Assembly: GCF_029227915.1 (NCBI RefSeq) | Contig: NC_079885.1 | Location: 28,275,001-28,339,000, forward strand | Reading direction: 5' to 3' | Source of the DNA: Hydractinia symbiolongicarpus | Taxonomy: Eukaryota; Cnidaria; Hydrozoa; Anthoathecata; Hydractiniidae | Length of the DNA: 64,000 nucleotides | Part shown: one piece after another, positions 25,108 through 38,549 of the stretch | Numbering within the stretch: position 1 is the first letter of the stretch | How the letters are laid out: each line of letters opens with the position of its first letter | Made by a program: the position numbers and the translations under genes | Notes under the pieces: generated by a model | Database searches by the model: none | The model's input: only the letters and a program-made list of their open reading frames with translations | Told to the model about the DNA's origin: nothing

Positions 25108-25480
25108 TCATTGACTTTCTAGCGGTATCAGTCCGTTTCAACTACAACGGTTACGTCACATATTCGTACCAACATGTATTTAGTGATTTTTTCCGATATT
25201 ACTAAGTTGTATTGCTTTTGACAGTGAAACGATTGCCTGTGGGACTTAATTGATGTGATTCTGGACTGTGATCTTATGAATGTGATAATTGAGCCAATTG
25301 GATTCCAAGGAATAACATTCTTCTTAATTTGACATGATCGCTGCAATTCAGCGATTACACTCGGCCCAATGGTAGGGCTTCAGTTAAAAATTTAGATAAA
25401 ATAAGTCATTTTTTACTGTGGGACCAATCCTAGCCGTTAGCGCGCGCTGAAGAAATAGAGACAGTTTTAAATACTACATT
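25108..25480 (+). repeat. 373-bp class I unit with a shortened T tract
   Basis: This unit has six Ts instead of seven before CCGATATTAC. The one-base loss shifts the minus-strand frame and opens a 72-codon frame (25128-25346). That frame exists in no other copy, so it is a chance product of a homopolymer change or a sequencing error. Confidence 0.85.
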
Positions 25481-27250
25481 TCATTGACTTTCTAAAGGTA
25501 TCAGTCCGTTTTAACTACAACGGTTACGTCACATATTCGTACCAACATGTATTTAGTGATTTTTTTCCGATATTACTAAGTTGTAATGCTTTTGACAGTG
25601 AAACGATTGCCTGTGGGACTTACTTGAAGTGATTCTGGACTGTGACCTTATTAATGTGATAGATGAGCCAATTGGATTCCAAGGAATAACATTCATCTTA
25701 ATTTGACATGATTTCTGGAATTCAGCGATTACACTCGGCCCAATGGTAGGGCTTCACTTAAAAATTTAGATAAAATAAGTCATTTTTTACTGTGGGACCA
25801 ACCCTAGCCGTTAGCGCGCGCTGAAGAAATAGAGACAGTTTCAAATACTACATTTCATTGACTTTCTAAAGGTATCAGTCCGTTTGAACTACAACGGTTA
25901 CGTCACATATCCGTACCAACATGTATTTAGTGATATTTTTCCGATATTACTAAGTTGCATTGCTTTTGACAGTGAAACGATTGCCTGTGGGACTTAATTG
26001 AAGTGATTCTGGACTGTGACCTTATATATGTAATAGATGAGACAATTGGATTACAAGGAATGACATTCTTCATAATTTGACATGATTTCTGGAATTCAGC
26101 GATTACACTCGGCCCTATGGTAGCGCTTCACTTAAACATTTATATAAAATAAGTCATTTTTTTACTGTGGGACCAATCCTAGCCGTTATCGGGCGCTGAA
26201 GAAATAGAAACAGTTTTAAAAACTACATTTCAATGAGTTTCTAACGGTATAAATCCGTTTGAGTTACAACGGTTGCGTCACATATTCGTACCAACATGTA
26301 TTTAGCGATAGTATTCGGATATTACAAGGATGTATCGCTTTTAACAGTAAAACGATGGACTGTGGGACATAATTGAACTTATTTTGGACTGTGACCTTAT
26401 AAATGTGATAAGTGAGACAATTGGATTCCAAGGAATAACATTCTTCTTAATTTGACATGATTGCTGCAATTCAGCGATTACACTCGGCCCAATGGTAGCG
26501 CTTCACTTAAAAATTTAGATAAAATAAGTCATTTTTTACTGTGGGAACAATCCTAGCCATTAGCGCGCGCTGAAGAAATAGAGACAGTTTCAAATACTAC
26601 ATTTCATTGACTTTCTAAACGTATCAGTCCGTTTCAACTGCAACGGTTACGTCACATAATCGTACCAACATGTATTTAGTGATTTTTTTCTGATATTACT
26701 AAGTTGTATTGCTTTTGACAGTGAAACGATTGCCTGTGGGACTTAATTGATGTGATTCTGGACTGTGACCTTATGAATGTGATAATTGAGCCAATTGGAT
26801 TCCAAGGAATAACATTCTTCTTAATTTGACATGATCGCTGCAATTCAGCGATTACACTCGGCCCAATGGTAGGGCTTCAGTTAAAAATTTAGATAAAATA
26901 AGTCATTTTTTACTGTGGGACCAATCCTAGCCGTTAGCGCGCGCTGAAGAAATAGAAACAGTTTTAAATACTACATTTCATTGACTTTCTAAAGGTATCA
27001 GTCCGTTTTAACTACAACGGTTACGTCACATATTCGTACCAACATGTATTTAGTGATTTTTTTCCGATATTACTAAGTTGTAATGCTTTTGACAGTGAAA
27101 CGATTGCCTGTGGGACTTACTTGAAGTGATTCTGGACTGTGACCTTATTAATGTGATAGATGAGCCAATTGGATTCCAAGGAATAACATTCATCTTAATT
27201 TGACATGATTTGTGGAATTCAGCGATTACACTCGGCCCAATGGTAGGGCT
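25433..27250 (+). repeat. Copy of 15329-17535 lacking one monomer
   Basis: Units 25481 and the start of 25855 match 15378 and 15752 at offset 10103. Units 26230, 26604 and 26978 match 16501, 16875 and 17249 at offset 9729. The 374-bp difference lies in unit 25855, which begins like 15752 (TTTGAAC) and switches at the conserved block to the class IV sequence of 16126 (ATATCCGTACC). This is an in-register loss of exactly one unit. Confidence 0.85.
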
Positions 27251-29529
27251 TCACTTAAAAATTTAGATAAAATAAGTCATTTTTTACTGTGGGACCAACC
27301 CTAGCCGTTAGCGCGCGCTGAAGAAATAGAGACAGTTTCAAATACTACATTTCATTGACTTTCTAAAGGTATCAGTCCGTTTGAACTACAACGGTTACGT
27401 CACATATTCGTACCAACATGTATTTAGTGATTTTTTTCCGATATTACTAAGTTGTATTGCTTTTGACAGTGAAACGATTGCCTGTGGGACTTAATTAGAG
27501 TGATTCTGGACTGTGACCTTATTAATGTGATAGATGAGCCAATTGGATTCCAAGGAATAACATTCTTCTTAATTTGACATGATTTCTGGAATTCAGCGAT
27601 TACACTCGGCCCAATGGTAGCGCTTCACTTAAAAATTTAAATAAAATAAGTCATTTTTTATTGTGGCACCAATCCTAGCCGTTAGCGCGCGCTGAAGAAT
27701 TAGAGACAGTTTCAAATACTACATTTCATTGACTTTCTAAAGGTATCAGTCCGTTTCAACTACAACGGTTACGTCACATATCCGTACCAACATGTATTTA
27801 GTGATATTTTTCCGATATTACTAAGTTGCATTGCTTTTGACAGTGAAACGATTGCCTGTGGGACTTAATTGAAGTGATTCTGGACTGTGACCTTATAAAT
27901 GTAATAGATGAGACAATTGGATTACAAGGAATGACATTCTTCATAATTTGACATGATTTCTGGAATTCAGCGATTACACTCGGCCCTATGGTAGCGCTTC
28001 ACTTAAACATTTATATAAAATAAGTCATTTTTTTACTGTGGGACCAATCCTAGCCGTTATCGGGCGCTGAAGAAATAGAAACAGTTTTAAAAACTACATT
28101 TCAATGAGTTTCTAACGGTATAAATCCGTTTGAGTTACAACGGTTGCGTCACATATTCGTACCAACATGTATTTAGCGATAGTATTCGGATATTACAAGG
28201 ATGTATCGCTTTTAACAGTAAAACGATGGACTGTGGGACTTAATTGAACTTATTTTGGACTGTGACCTTATAAATGTGATAAGTGAGACAATTGGATTCC
28301 AAGGAATAACATTCTTCTTAATTTGACATGATTGCTGCAATTCAGCGATTACACTCGGCCCAATGGTAGCGCTTCACTTAAAAATTTAGATAAAATAAGT
28401 CATTTTTTACTGTGGGAACAATCCTAGCCATTAGCGCGCGCTGAAGAAATAGAGACAGTTTCAAATACTACATTTCATTGACTTTCTAAACGTATCAGTC
28501 CGTTTCAACTGCAACAGTTACGTCACATAATCGTACCAACATGTATTTAGTGATTTTTTTCTGATATTACTAAGTTGTATTGCTTTTGACAGTGAAACGA
28601 TTGCCTGTGGGACTTAATTGAAGTGATTCTGGACTGTGACCTTATGAATGTGATAGATGAGCCAATTGGATTCCAAGGAATAACATTCTTCTTAATTTGA
28701 CATGATTTCTGGAATTCAGCGATTACACTCGGTCCAATGGTAGCGCCTCACTTAAAAATTTTCATAAAATAAGTCCTTTTTTTCTGTGGGACCAATCCTA
28801 GCCGTTAGTGCGCGCTGAAGAAATAGAGACAGTTTCAAATACTACATTTCATTGACTTTCTAACGGTATCAGTCCATTTCAACTACAACGGTTACGTCAC
28901 ATATTCGTACCAACATGTATTTAGTGATTTTTTTCCGATATTACTAAGTTGTATTGCTTTTGACAGTGAAACGATTGCCTGTGGGACTTACTTGAAGTGA
29001 TTCTGGACTGTGACCTTATTAATGTGATAGATGAGCCAATTGGATTCCAAGGAATAACATTCATCTTAATTTGACATGATTTCTGGAAATTCTCACGGTT
29101 ACGTCACATATTCGTACCAACATGTATTTAGTGATATTTTTCCGATATTACTAAGTTGCATTGCTTTTGACAGTGAAACGATTGCCTGTGGGACTTACTT
29201 GAAGTGATTCTGGACTGTGACCTTATTAATGTGATAGATGAGCCAATTGGATTCCAAGGAATAACATTCATCTTAATTTGACATGATTTCTGGAAATTCT
29301 CACGGTTACGTCACATATTCGTACCAACATGTATTTAGTGATTTTTTTCCGATATTACTAAGTTGTATTGCTTTTGAAAACGATGGACTGTGGGACTTAA
29401 TTGAACTTATTTTGGACTGTGACCTTATAAATGTGATAAGTGAGACAATTGGATTCCAAGGAATAACATTCTTCTTAATTTGATATGATTGCTGCAATTC
29501 AGCGATTACACTCGGCCCTATGGTAGCGC
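27250..29529 (+). repeat. 2280-bp higher-order repeat, first copy
   Basis: Order of unit starts: 27352 (class I, TTTGAAC), 27726 (IV), 28101 (II/I), 28475 (AAACG variant), 28849 (242 bp), 29091 (207 bp), 29298 (334 bp). Private markers include GGTAGCGCCTCAC (about 28740) and AAATTTTCATAAAATAAGTCC. It repeats at 29530-31809 at offset 2280. Confidence 0.9.
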
Positions 29530-29631
29530 TTCACTTAAAAATTTAGATAAAATAAGTCATTTTTTACTGTGGGACCAACCCTAGCCGTTAGCGCGCGCTG
29601 AAGAAATAGAGACAGTTTCAAATACTACATT
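29091..29631 (+). repeat. Pair of truncated units, 207 + 334 bp
   Basis: The junction GGAAATTCTCACGG occurs twice, 207 bp apart. The first unit (29091-29297) has a class IV-like head (GTGATATTTTTCC) and ends at the same GATTTCTGGAA break; the second is the familiar 334-bp form. Open frames lie at 29283-29483 (plus) and 29306-29497 (minus). The 207-bp unit is the smallest tandem unit in the window. Confidence 0.92.
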
Positions 29632-31809
29632 TCATTGACTTTCTAAAGGTATCAGTCCGTTTGAACTACAACGGTTACGTCACATATTCGTACCAACATG
29701 TATTTAGTGATTTTTTTCCGATATTACTAAGTTGTATTGCTTTTGACAGTGAAACGATTGCCTGTGGGACTTAATTAGAGTGATTCTGGACTGTGACCTT
29801 ATTAATGTGATAGATGAGCCAATTGGATTCCAAGGAATAACATTCTTCTTAATTTGACATGATTTCTGGAATTCAGCGATTACACTCGGCCCAATGGTAG
29901 CGCTTCACTTAAAAATTTAAATAAAATAAGTCATTTTTTATTGTGGCACCAATCCTAGCCGTTCGCGCGCGCTGAAGAATTAGAGACAGTTTCAAATACT
30001 ACATTTCATTGACTTTCTAAAGGTATCAGTCCGTTTCAACTACAATGGTTACGTCACATATCCGTACCAACATGTATTTAGTGATATTTTTCCGATATTA
30101 CTAAGTTGCATTGCTTTTGACAGTGAAACGATTGCCTGTGGGACTTAATTGAAGTGATTCTGGACTGTGACCTTATAAATGTAATAGATGAGACAATTGG
30201 ATTACAAGGAATGACATTCTTCATAATTTGACATGATTTCTGGAATTCAGCGATTACACTCGGCCCTATGGTAGCGCTTCACTTAAACATTTATATAAAA
30301 TAAGTCATTTTTTTACTGTGGGACCAATCCTAGCCGTTATCGGGCGCAGAAGAAATAGAAACAGTTTTAAAAACTACATTTCAATGAGTTTCTAACGGTA
30401 TAAATCCGTTTGAGTTACAACGGTTGCGTCACATATTCGTACCAACATGTATTTAGCGATAGTATTCGGATATTACAAGGATGTATCGCTTTTAACAGTA
30501 AAACGATGGACTGTGGGACTTAATTGAACTTATTTTGGACTGTGACCTTATAAATGTGATAAGTGAGACAATTGGATTCCAAGGAATAACATTCTTCTTA
30601 ATTTGACATGATTGCTGCAATTCAGCGATTACACTCGGCCCAATGGTAGCGCTTCACTTAAAAATTTAGATAAAATAAGTCATTTTTTACTGTGGGAACA
30701 ATCCTAGCCATTAGCGCGCGCTGAAGAAATAGAGACAGTTTCAAATACTACATTTCATTGACTTTCTAAACGTATCAGTCCGTTTCAACTGCAACGGTTA
30801 CGTCACATAATCGTACCAACATGTATTTAGTGATTTTTTTCCGATATTACTAAGTTGTATTGCTTTTGACAGTGAAACGATTGCCTGTGGGACTTAATTG
30901 AAGTGATTCTGGACTGTGACCTTATGAATGTGATAGATGAGCCAATTGGATTCCAAGGAATAACATTCTTCTTAATTTGACATGATTTCTGGAATTCAGC
31001 GATTACACTCGGTCCAATGGTAGCGCCTCACTTAAAAATTTTCATAAAATAAGTCCTTTTTTACTGTGGGACCAATCCTAGCCGTTAGTGCGCGCTGAAG
31101 AAATAGAGACAGTTTCAAATACTACATTTCATTGACTTTCTAACGGTATCAGTCCATTTCAACTACAACGGTTACGTCACATATTCGTACCAACATGTAT
31201 TTAGTGATTTTTTTCCGATATTACTAAGTTGTATTGCTTTTGACAGTGAAACGATTGGCTGTGGGACTTACTTGAAGTGATTCTGGACTGTGACCTTATT
31301 AATGTGATAGATGAGCCAATTGGATTCCAAGGAATAACATTCATCTTAATTTGACATGATTTCTGGAAATTCTCACGGTTACGTCACATATTCGTACCAA
31401 CATGTATTTAGTGATATTTTTCCGATATTACTAAGTTGCATTGCTTTTGACAGTGAAACGATTGCCTGTGGGACTTACTTGAAGTGATTCTGGACTGTGA
31501 CCTTATTAATGTGATAGATGAGCCAATTGGATTCCAAGGAATAACATTCATCTTAATTTGACATGATTTCTGGAAATTCTCACGGTTACGTCACATATTC
31601 GTACCAACATGTATTTAGTGATTTTTTTCCGATATTACTAAGTTGTATTGCTTTTGAAAACGATGGACTGTGGGACTTAATTGAACTTATTTTGGACTGT
31701 GACCTTATAAATGTGATAAGTGAGACAATTGGATTCCAAGGAATAACATTCTTCTTAATTTGATATGATTGCTGCAATTCAGCGATTACACTCGGCCCTA
31801 TGGTAGCGC
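29530..31809 (+). repeat. 2280-bp higher-order repeat, second copy
   Basis: Units start at 29632, 30006, 30381, 30755, 31129 (242 bp), 31371 (207 bp) and 31578 (334 bp). Small differences from the first copy: TTCGCGCGC at 29963, GGGCGCAGAAG at 30344 and GATTGGCTG at 31253. The end of the copy differs: after TTAAAAATTTA it reads TACAAAATAAG rather than GATAAAATAAG. Confidence 0.9.
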
Positions 31810-31911
31810 TTCACTTAAAAATTTATACAAAATAAGTCACTTTTTACGGTGGGACGAATCCTGGCCGTTAGCACGCGCTGAATAAATAGGAACAGTTTCA
31901 AAGACTACATT
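31371..31911 (+). repeat. Pair of truncated units, 207 + 334 bp
   Basis: Copy of 29091-29631 at offset 2280. Open frames lie at 31563-31763 (plus) and 31586-31777 (minus). Confidence 0.92.
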
Positions 31912-34604
31912 TCATTGACTTTCTGTCGGTATAAATCCGTTTGAGTTACAACGGTTGCGTCACATATTCGTACCAACATGTATTTAGTGATTTTTTTCCG
32001 ATATTACTAAGTTGTATTGCTTTTGACAGTGAAACGATTGCCTGTGGGACTTAATTGAAGTGATTCTGGACTGTGACCTTATTAATGTGATAGATGAGCC
32101 AATTGGATTCCAAGGAATAACATTCTTCTTAATTTGACATGATTTCTGGAATTCAGCGATTACACTCGGCCCAATGGTAGCGCTTCACTTAAAAATTTAG
32201 ATAAAATAAGTCATTTTTTATTGTGGCACCAATCCTAGCCGTTAGCGCGCGCTGAAGAATTAGAGACAGTTTCAAATACTACATTTTATTGACTTTCTAA
32301 AGGTATCAGTCCGTTTCAACTACAACGGTTACGTCACATATCCGTACCAACATGTATTTAGTGATATTTTTCCGATATTACTAAGTTGCATTGCTTTTGA
32401 CAGTGAAAAGATTGCCTGTGGGACTTAATTGAAGTGATTCCGGACTGTGACCTTAATGTAATAGATGAGACAATTGGATTACAAGGAATAACATTCTTTA
32501 TAATTTGACATAATTTCTGGAATTCAGCGATTACACTCGGCCCTATGGTAGCGCTTCACTTAAACATTTATATAAAATAAGTCATTTTTTCACTGTGGGA
32601 CCAATCCTAGCCGTTATCGGGCGCTGAAGAAATAGAGACAGTTTCAAAAACTACATTTCATTGACTTTCTAACGGTGTCAATTCGCTTAACTTACAACGG
32701 TTGCGCCACGTATTCGTACCAACATGTATTTAGTGATTCTTTTCCGATATTACTAAGTTGTATTGCTTTTGACAGTGAAACGATTGCCTGTGGGACTTAA
32801 CTGAAGTGATTCTGGACTGTGACCTTATTAATGTGATAGATGAGCCAATTGGATTCCAAGGAATAACATTCTTCTTAATTTGACATGATTTCTGGAATTC
32901 AGCGATTACACTCGGCCCTATGGTAGCGCTTCACTTAAAAATTTATATAAAATAAGTCATTTTTTTACTGTGGGACCAATCCTAGCCGTTATCGCGCGCT
33001 GAAGAAATAGAAACAGTTTTAAAAATTACATTTCAATGACTTTCTAGCGGTATAAATCCGTTTGAGTTACAACGGTTGCGTCACATATTTGTACCAACAT
33101 GTATTTAGCGATAGTATTCGGATATTACTAGGATGCATCGCTTTTAACAGTGAAACGATGGACTGTGGGACTTAATTAAACTTCTTTTAGATTGTGACCT
33201 TATAAATGTGATAAGTGAGACAATTGGACCCAGGAAATAATATTCTTCTTACCTTGACATGATTGCTGGAATTTACCGATTTTACTGGGCGCTGTGGTAG
33301 CGCTTCATTTTAAAATTTTCATAAAATAAGTCCTTTTTTACTGTGGGACCAATCCTAGCCGTTAGTGCGCGCTGAAGAAATAGAGACAGTTTCAAATACT
33401 ACATTTCATTGACTTTCTAACGGTATCAGTCCGTTTCAACTACAACGGTTACGTCACATATTCGTACCAACATGTATTTAGTGATTTTTTTCCGATATTA
33501 CTAAGTTGTATTGCTTTTGACAGTGAAACAATTGCCTGTGGGACTTACTTGAAGTGATTCTGGACTGTGACCTTATTAATGTGATAGATGAGCCAATTGG
33601 ATTCCAAGGAATAACATTCATCTTAATTTGACAGGATTTCTGGAATTTCTCACGGTTACGTCACATATTCGTACCAACATGTATTTAGTGATTTTTTTCC
33701 GATATTACTAAGTTGTATTGCTTTTGAAAACGATGGACTGTGACCTTATAAATGTGATAAGTGAGACAATTGGATTCCAAGGAATAACATTCTTCTTAAT
33801 TTGACAAGATTGCTGCAATTCAGCGATTACACTCGGCCCTATGGTAGCGCTTCACTTAAAAACTTATATAAAATAAGTCATTTTTTTATTGTGGGACCAA
33901 TCCTAGCCGTTAGTGCGCGCTGAAAAAATAGAGAAAGTTTCAAATACTACATTTCATTGACCTTCTAGCGGTATCAGTCCGTTTCAACTACAACGGTTAC
34001 GTCACATATTCGTAGCAACATGTATTTAGTGATTTTTTTCCGATATTACTAAGTTGTATTGCTTTTGACAGTGAAACGATTGCCTGTGGGACTTAATTGA
34101 AGTGATTCTGGACTGTGACCTTATGAATGTGATAATTGAGCCAATTGGATTCCAAGGAATAACATTCTTCTTAATTTGACAAGATTGCTGCAATTCAGCG
34201 ATTACACTCGGCCCTATGGTAGCGCTTCACTTAAAAACTTATATAAAATAAGTCATTTTTTTATTGTGGGACCAATCCTAGCCGTTAGTGCGCGCTGAAA
34301 AAATAGAGAAAGTTTCAAATACTACATTTCATTGACCTTCTAGCGGTATCAGTCCGTTTCAACTACAACGGTTACGTCACATATTCGTAGCAACATGTAT
34401 TTAGTGATTTTTTTCCGATATTACTAAGTTGTATTGCTTTTGACAGTGAAACGATTGCCTGTGGGACTTAATTGAAGTGATTCTGGACTGTGACCTTATG
34501 AATGTGATAATTGAGCCAATTGGATTCCAAAGAATAACATTCTTCTTAATTTGACATGATTGCTGCAAGTCACCGATTACACTCGGCCCAATGGTAGGGC
34601 TTCA
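31810..34604 (+). repeat. Bridge block, largely a copy of 374-2320
   Basis: Units start at 31912, 32286, 32658, 33033 (full class II), 33406 (242 bp), 33648 (306 bp), 33954 and 34329. Units 31912-32658 recur at 47153-47899 (offset 15241). From within unit 32658 (shared variant TTAACTGAAG) to about 34604 the match is to the left end of the window at offset 32284, including the 375-bp duplication. Confidence 0.87.
33648..33953 (+). repeat. Truncated unit, 306 bp form
   Basis: Third copy of the 29-bp-deleted form, matching 1364-1669 at offset 32284. Confidence 0.92.
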
Positions 34605-37600
34605 CTTAAAAATTTAGATAAAATAAGTCATTTTTTACTGTGGGACCAATCCTAGCCGTTAGCGCGCGCTGAAGAAATAGAGACAGTTTTAAATACTACA
34701 TTTCATTGACTTTCTAAAGGTATCAGTCCGTTTTAACTACAACGGTTACGTCACATATTCGTACCAACATGTATTTAGTGATTTTTTTCCGATATTACTA
34801 AGTTGTAATGCTTTTGACAGTGAAACGATTGCCTGTGGGACTTACTTGAAGTGATTCTGGACTGTGACCTTATTAATGTGATAGATGAGCCAATTGGATT
34901 CCAAGGAATAACATTCATCTTAATTTGACATGATTTCTGGAATTCAGCGATTACACTCGGCCCAATGGTAGGGCTTCACTTAAAAATTTAGATAAAATAA
35001 GTCATTTTTTACTGTGGGACCAACCCTAGCCGTTAGCGCGCGCTGAAGAAATAGAGACAGTTTCAAATACTACATTTCATTGACTTTCTAAAGGTATCAG
35101 TCCGTTTGAACTACAACGGTTACGTCACATATTCGTACCAACATGTATTTAGTGATTTTTTTCCGATATTACTAAGTTGTATTGCTTTTGACAGTGAAAC
35201 GATTGCCTGTGGGACTTAATTAGAGTGATTCTGGACTGTGACCTTATTAATGTGATAGATGAGCCAATTGAATTCCAAGGAATAACATTCTTCTTAATTT
35301 GACATGATTTCTGGAATTCAGCGATTACACTCGGCCCAATGGTAGCGCTTCACTTAAAAATTTAAATAAAATAAGTCATTTTTTGTTGTGGCACCAATCC
35401 TAGCCGTTAGCGCGCGCTGAAGAATTAAAGACAGTTTCAAATACTACATTTCATTGACTTTCTAAAGGTATCAGTCCGTTTCAACTACAACGGTTACGTC
35501 ACATATCCGTACCAACATGTATTTAGTGATATTTTTCCGATATTACTAAGTTGCATTGCTTTTGACAGTGAAACGATTGCCTGTGGGACTTAATTGAAGT
35601 GATTCTGGACTGTGACCTTATAAATGTAATAGATGAGACAATTGGATTACAAGGAATGACATTCTTCATAATTTGACATGATTTCTGGAATTCAGCGATT
35701 ACACTCGGCCCTATGGTAGCGCTTCACTTAAACATTTATATAAAATAAGTCATTTTTTTACTGTGGGACCAATCCTAGCCGTTATCGGGCGCTGAAGAAA
35801 TAGAAACAGTTTTAAAAACTACATTTCAATGAGTTTCTAACGGTATAAATCCGTTTGAGTTACAACGGTTGCGTCACATATTCGTACCAACATGTATTTA
35901 GCGATAGTATTCGGATATTACAAGGATGTATCGCTTTTAACAGTAAAACGATGGACTGTGGGACTTAATTGAACTTATTTTGGACTGTGACCTTATAAAT
36001 GTGATAAGTGAGACAATTGGATTCCAAGGAATAACATTCTTCTTAATTTGACATGATTGCTGCAATTCAGCGATTACACTCGGCCCAATGGTAGCGCTTC
36101 ACTTAAAAATTTAAATAAAATAAGTCATTTTTTACTGTGGGAACAATCCTAGCCATTAGCGCGCGCTGAAGAAATAGAGACAGTTTCAAATACTACATTT
36201 CATTGACTTTCTAAAGGTATCAGTCCGTTTCAACTACAACGGTTACGTCACATATTCGTACCAACATGTATTTAGTGATTTTTTTCCGATATTACTAAGT
36301 TGTATTGCTTTTGACAGTGAAACGATTGCCCGTGGGACTTAATTGAAGTGATTCTGGACTGTGACCTTATTAATGTGATAGATGAGCCAATTGGATTCCA
36401 AGGAATAACATTCTTCATAATTTGAAATGATTTCTGGAATTCAGCGATTACCCTCGGCCCTATGGTAGCGCTTCACTTAAAAATTTATACAAAATAAGTC
36501 ACTTTTTACGGTGGGACGAATCCTGGCCGTTAGCACGCGCTGAATATATAGGAACAGTTTCAAAGACTACATTTCATTGACTTTCTGTCGGTATAAATCC
36601 GTTTGAGTTACAACGGTTGCGTCACATATTCGTACCAACATGTATTTAGTGATTTTTTTCCGATATTACTAAGTTGTATTGCTTTTGACAGTGAAACGAT
36701 TGCCTGTGGGACTTAATTGAAGTGATTCTGGACTGTGACCTTATTAATGTGATAGATGAGCCAATTGGATTCCAAGGAATAACATTCTTCTTAATTTGAC
36801 ATGATTTCTGGAATTCAGCGATTACACTCGGCCCAATGGTAGCGCTTCACTTAAAAATTTAAATCAAATAAGTCATTTTTTATTGTGGCACCAACCCTAG
36901 CCGTTAGCGCGCGCTGAAGAATTAGGGACAGTTTCAAATACTACATTTCATTGACTTTCTAAAGGTATCAGTCCGTTTCAACTACAACGGTTACGTCACA
37001 TATCCGTACCAACATGTATTTAGTGATATTTTTCCGATTATACTAAGTTGCATTGCTTTTGACAGTGAAACGATTGCCTGTGAGACTTAATTGAAGTGAT
37101 TCTGGACTGTGACCTTATAAATGTAATAGATGAGACAATTGGATTACAAGGAATAACATTCTTCATAATTTGACATGATTTCTGGAATTCAGCGATTACA
37201 CTCGGCCCTATGGTAGCGCTTCACTTAAACATTTATATAAAATAAGTCATTTTTTTACTGTGGGACCAATCCTAGCCGTTATCGGGCGCTGAAGAAATAG
37301 AAACAGTTTTAAAAACTACATTTCAATGACTTTCTAACGGTATAAATCCGTTTGAGTTACAACGGTTGCGTCACATATTCGCACCAACATGTATTTAGCG
37401 ATATTATTCGGATATTACTAGGATGTATCGCTTTTAACAGTAAAACGATGGACTGTGGGACTTAATTGAACTTATTTTGGACTGTGACCTTATAAATGTG
37501 ATAAGTGAGACAATTGGATTCCAAGGAATAACATTCTTCTTAATTTGACATGATTGCTGCAATTCAGCGATTACACTCGGCCCAATGGTAACATTTCACT

Positions 37601-38549
37601 TAAAAATTTAGATAAAATAAGTCATTTTTTACTGTGGGACCAATCCTAGCCGTTAGCGCGCGCTGAAGAAATAGAGACAGTTTCAAATACTACATTTCAT
37701 TGACTTTCTAAAGGTATCAGTCCGTTTCAACTACAACGGTTACGTCACATATTCGTACCAACATGTATTTAGTGATTTTTTTCCGATATTACTAAGTTGT
37801 ATTGCTTTTGACAGTGAAACGATTGCCTGTGGGACTTAATTGAAGTGATTCTGGACTGTGACCTTATTAATGTGATAGATGAGCCAATTGGATTCCAAGG
37901 AATAACATTCATCTTAATTTGACATGATTTCTGGAAATTCTCACGGTTACGTCACATATTCGTACCAACATGTATTTAGTGATTTTTTTCCGATATTACT
38001 AAGTTGTGTTGCTTTTGAAAACGATGGACTGTGGGACTTAATTGAACTTATTTTGGACTGTGATCTTATAAATGTGATAAGTGAGACAATTGGATTCCAA
38101 GGAATAACATTCTTCTTAATTTGACATGATTGCTGCAATTCAGCGATTACACTCGGCCCTATGGTAGCGCTTCACTTAAAAACTTATATAAAATAAGTCA
38201 TTTTTTTACTGTGGGACCAATCCTAGCCGCTAGTGCGCGCTGAAAAAATAGAGACAGTTTCAAATACTACATTTCATTGACTTTGTAGCGGTATCAGTCC
38301 GTTTCAACTACAACGGTTACGTCACATATTCGTACCAACATGTATTTAGTGATTTTTTTCCGATATTACTAAGTTGTATTGCTTTTGACAGTGAAACGAT
38401 TGCCTGTGGGACTTAATTGATGTGATTCTGGACTGTGACCTTATGAATGTGATAATTGAGCCAATTGGATTCCAAGGAATAACATTCTTCTTAATTTGAC
38501 ATGATTGCTGCAATTCAGCGATTACACTCGGCCCAATGGTAGGGCTTCA
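34605..38549 (+). repeat. 3945-bp block, first copy
   Basis: Units start at 34703, 35077, 35451, 35826, 36200, 36574, 36948, 37323, 37697 (242 bp), 37939 (335 bp) and 38274. It is related to 21.1-25.4 kb at offset 13539, but lacks the 373-bp unit that stands at 24158 there. Shared private variants of both copies are CCAATTGAATTCC, TTTTTTGTTGTGG, TTTGAAATGATTTC and CCGATTATACTAAG. Confidence 0.9.
37939..38273 (+). repeat. Truncated unit, 335 bp form
   Basis: Same form as 8881. Open frames lie at 37924-38124 (plus) and 37947-38138 (minus). It follows the 242-bp unit 37697. Confidence 0.92.

Larger units (their letters stand above)
17536..25432 (+). repeat. Second copy of the 661-9540 superblock
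   Basis: This 7897-bp stretch matches 661-9540 (8880 bp). The length difference is fully explained: minus 375 (monomer duplication at 1670/2045), minus 749 (dimer duplication), plus 142 (unit 7284 intact here as 23035), minus 1 (T tract in unit 25108). Unit starts are 17624, 17997, 18239 (short), 18545, 18919, 19293, 19668, 20042, 20415, 20790, 21164, 21538, 21912, 22287, 22661, 23035, 23409, 23784, 24158, 24531, 24773 (short) and 25108. Confidence 0.88.

Noticed and set aside
25128-25346. A 72-codon minus-strand frame as a gene
   Set aside because: It is created by a one-base loss in a T tract in a single unit; other copies have stops.
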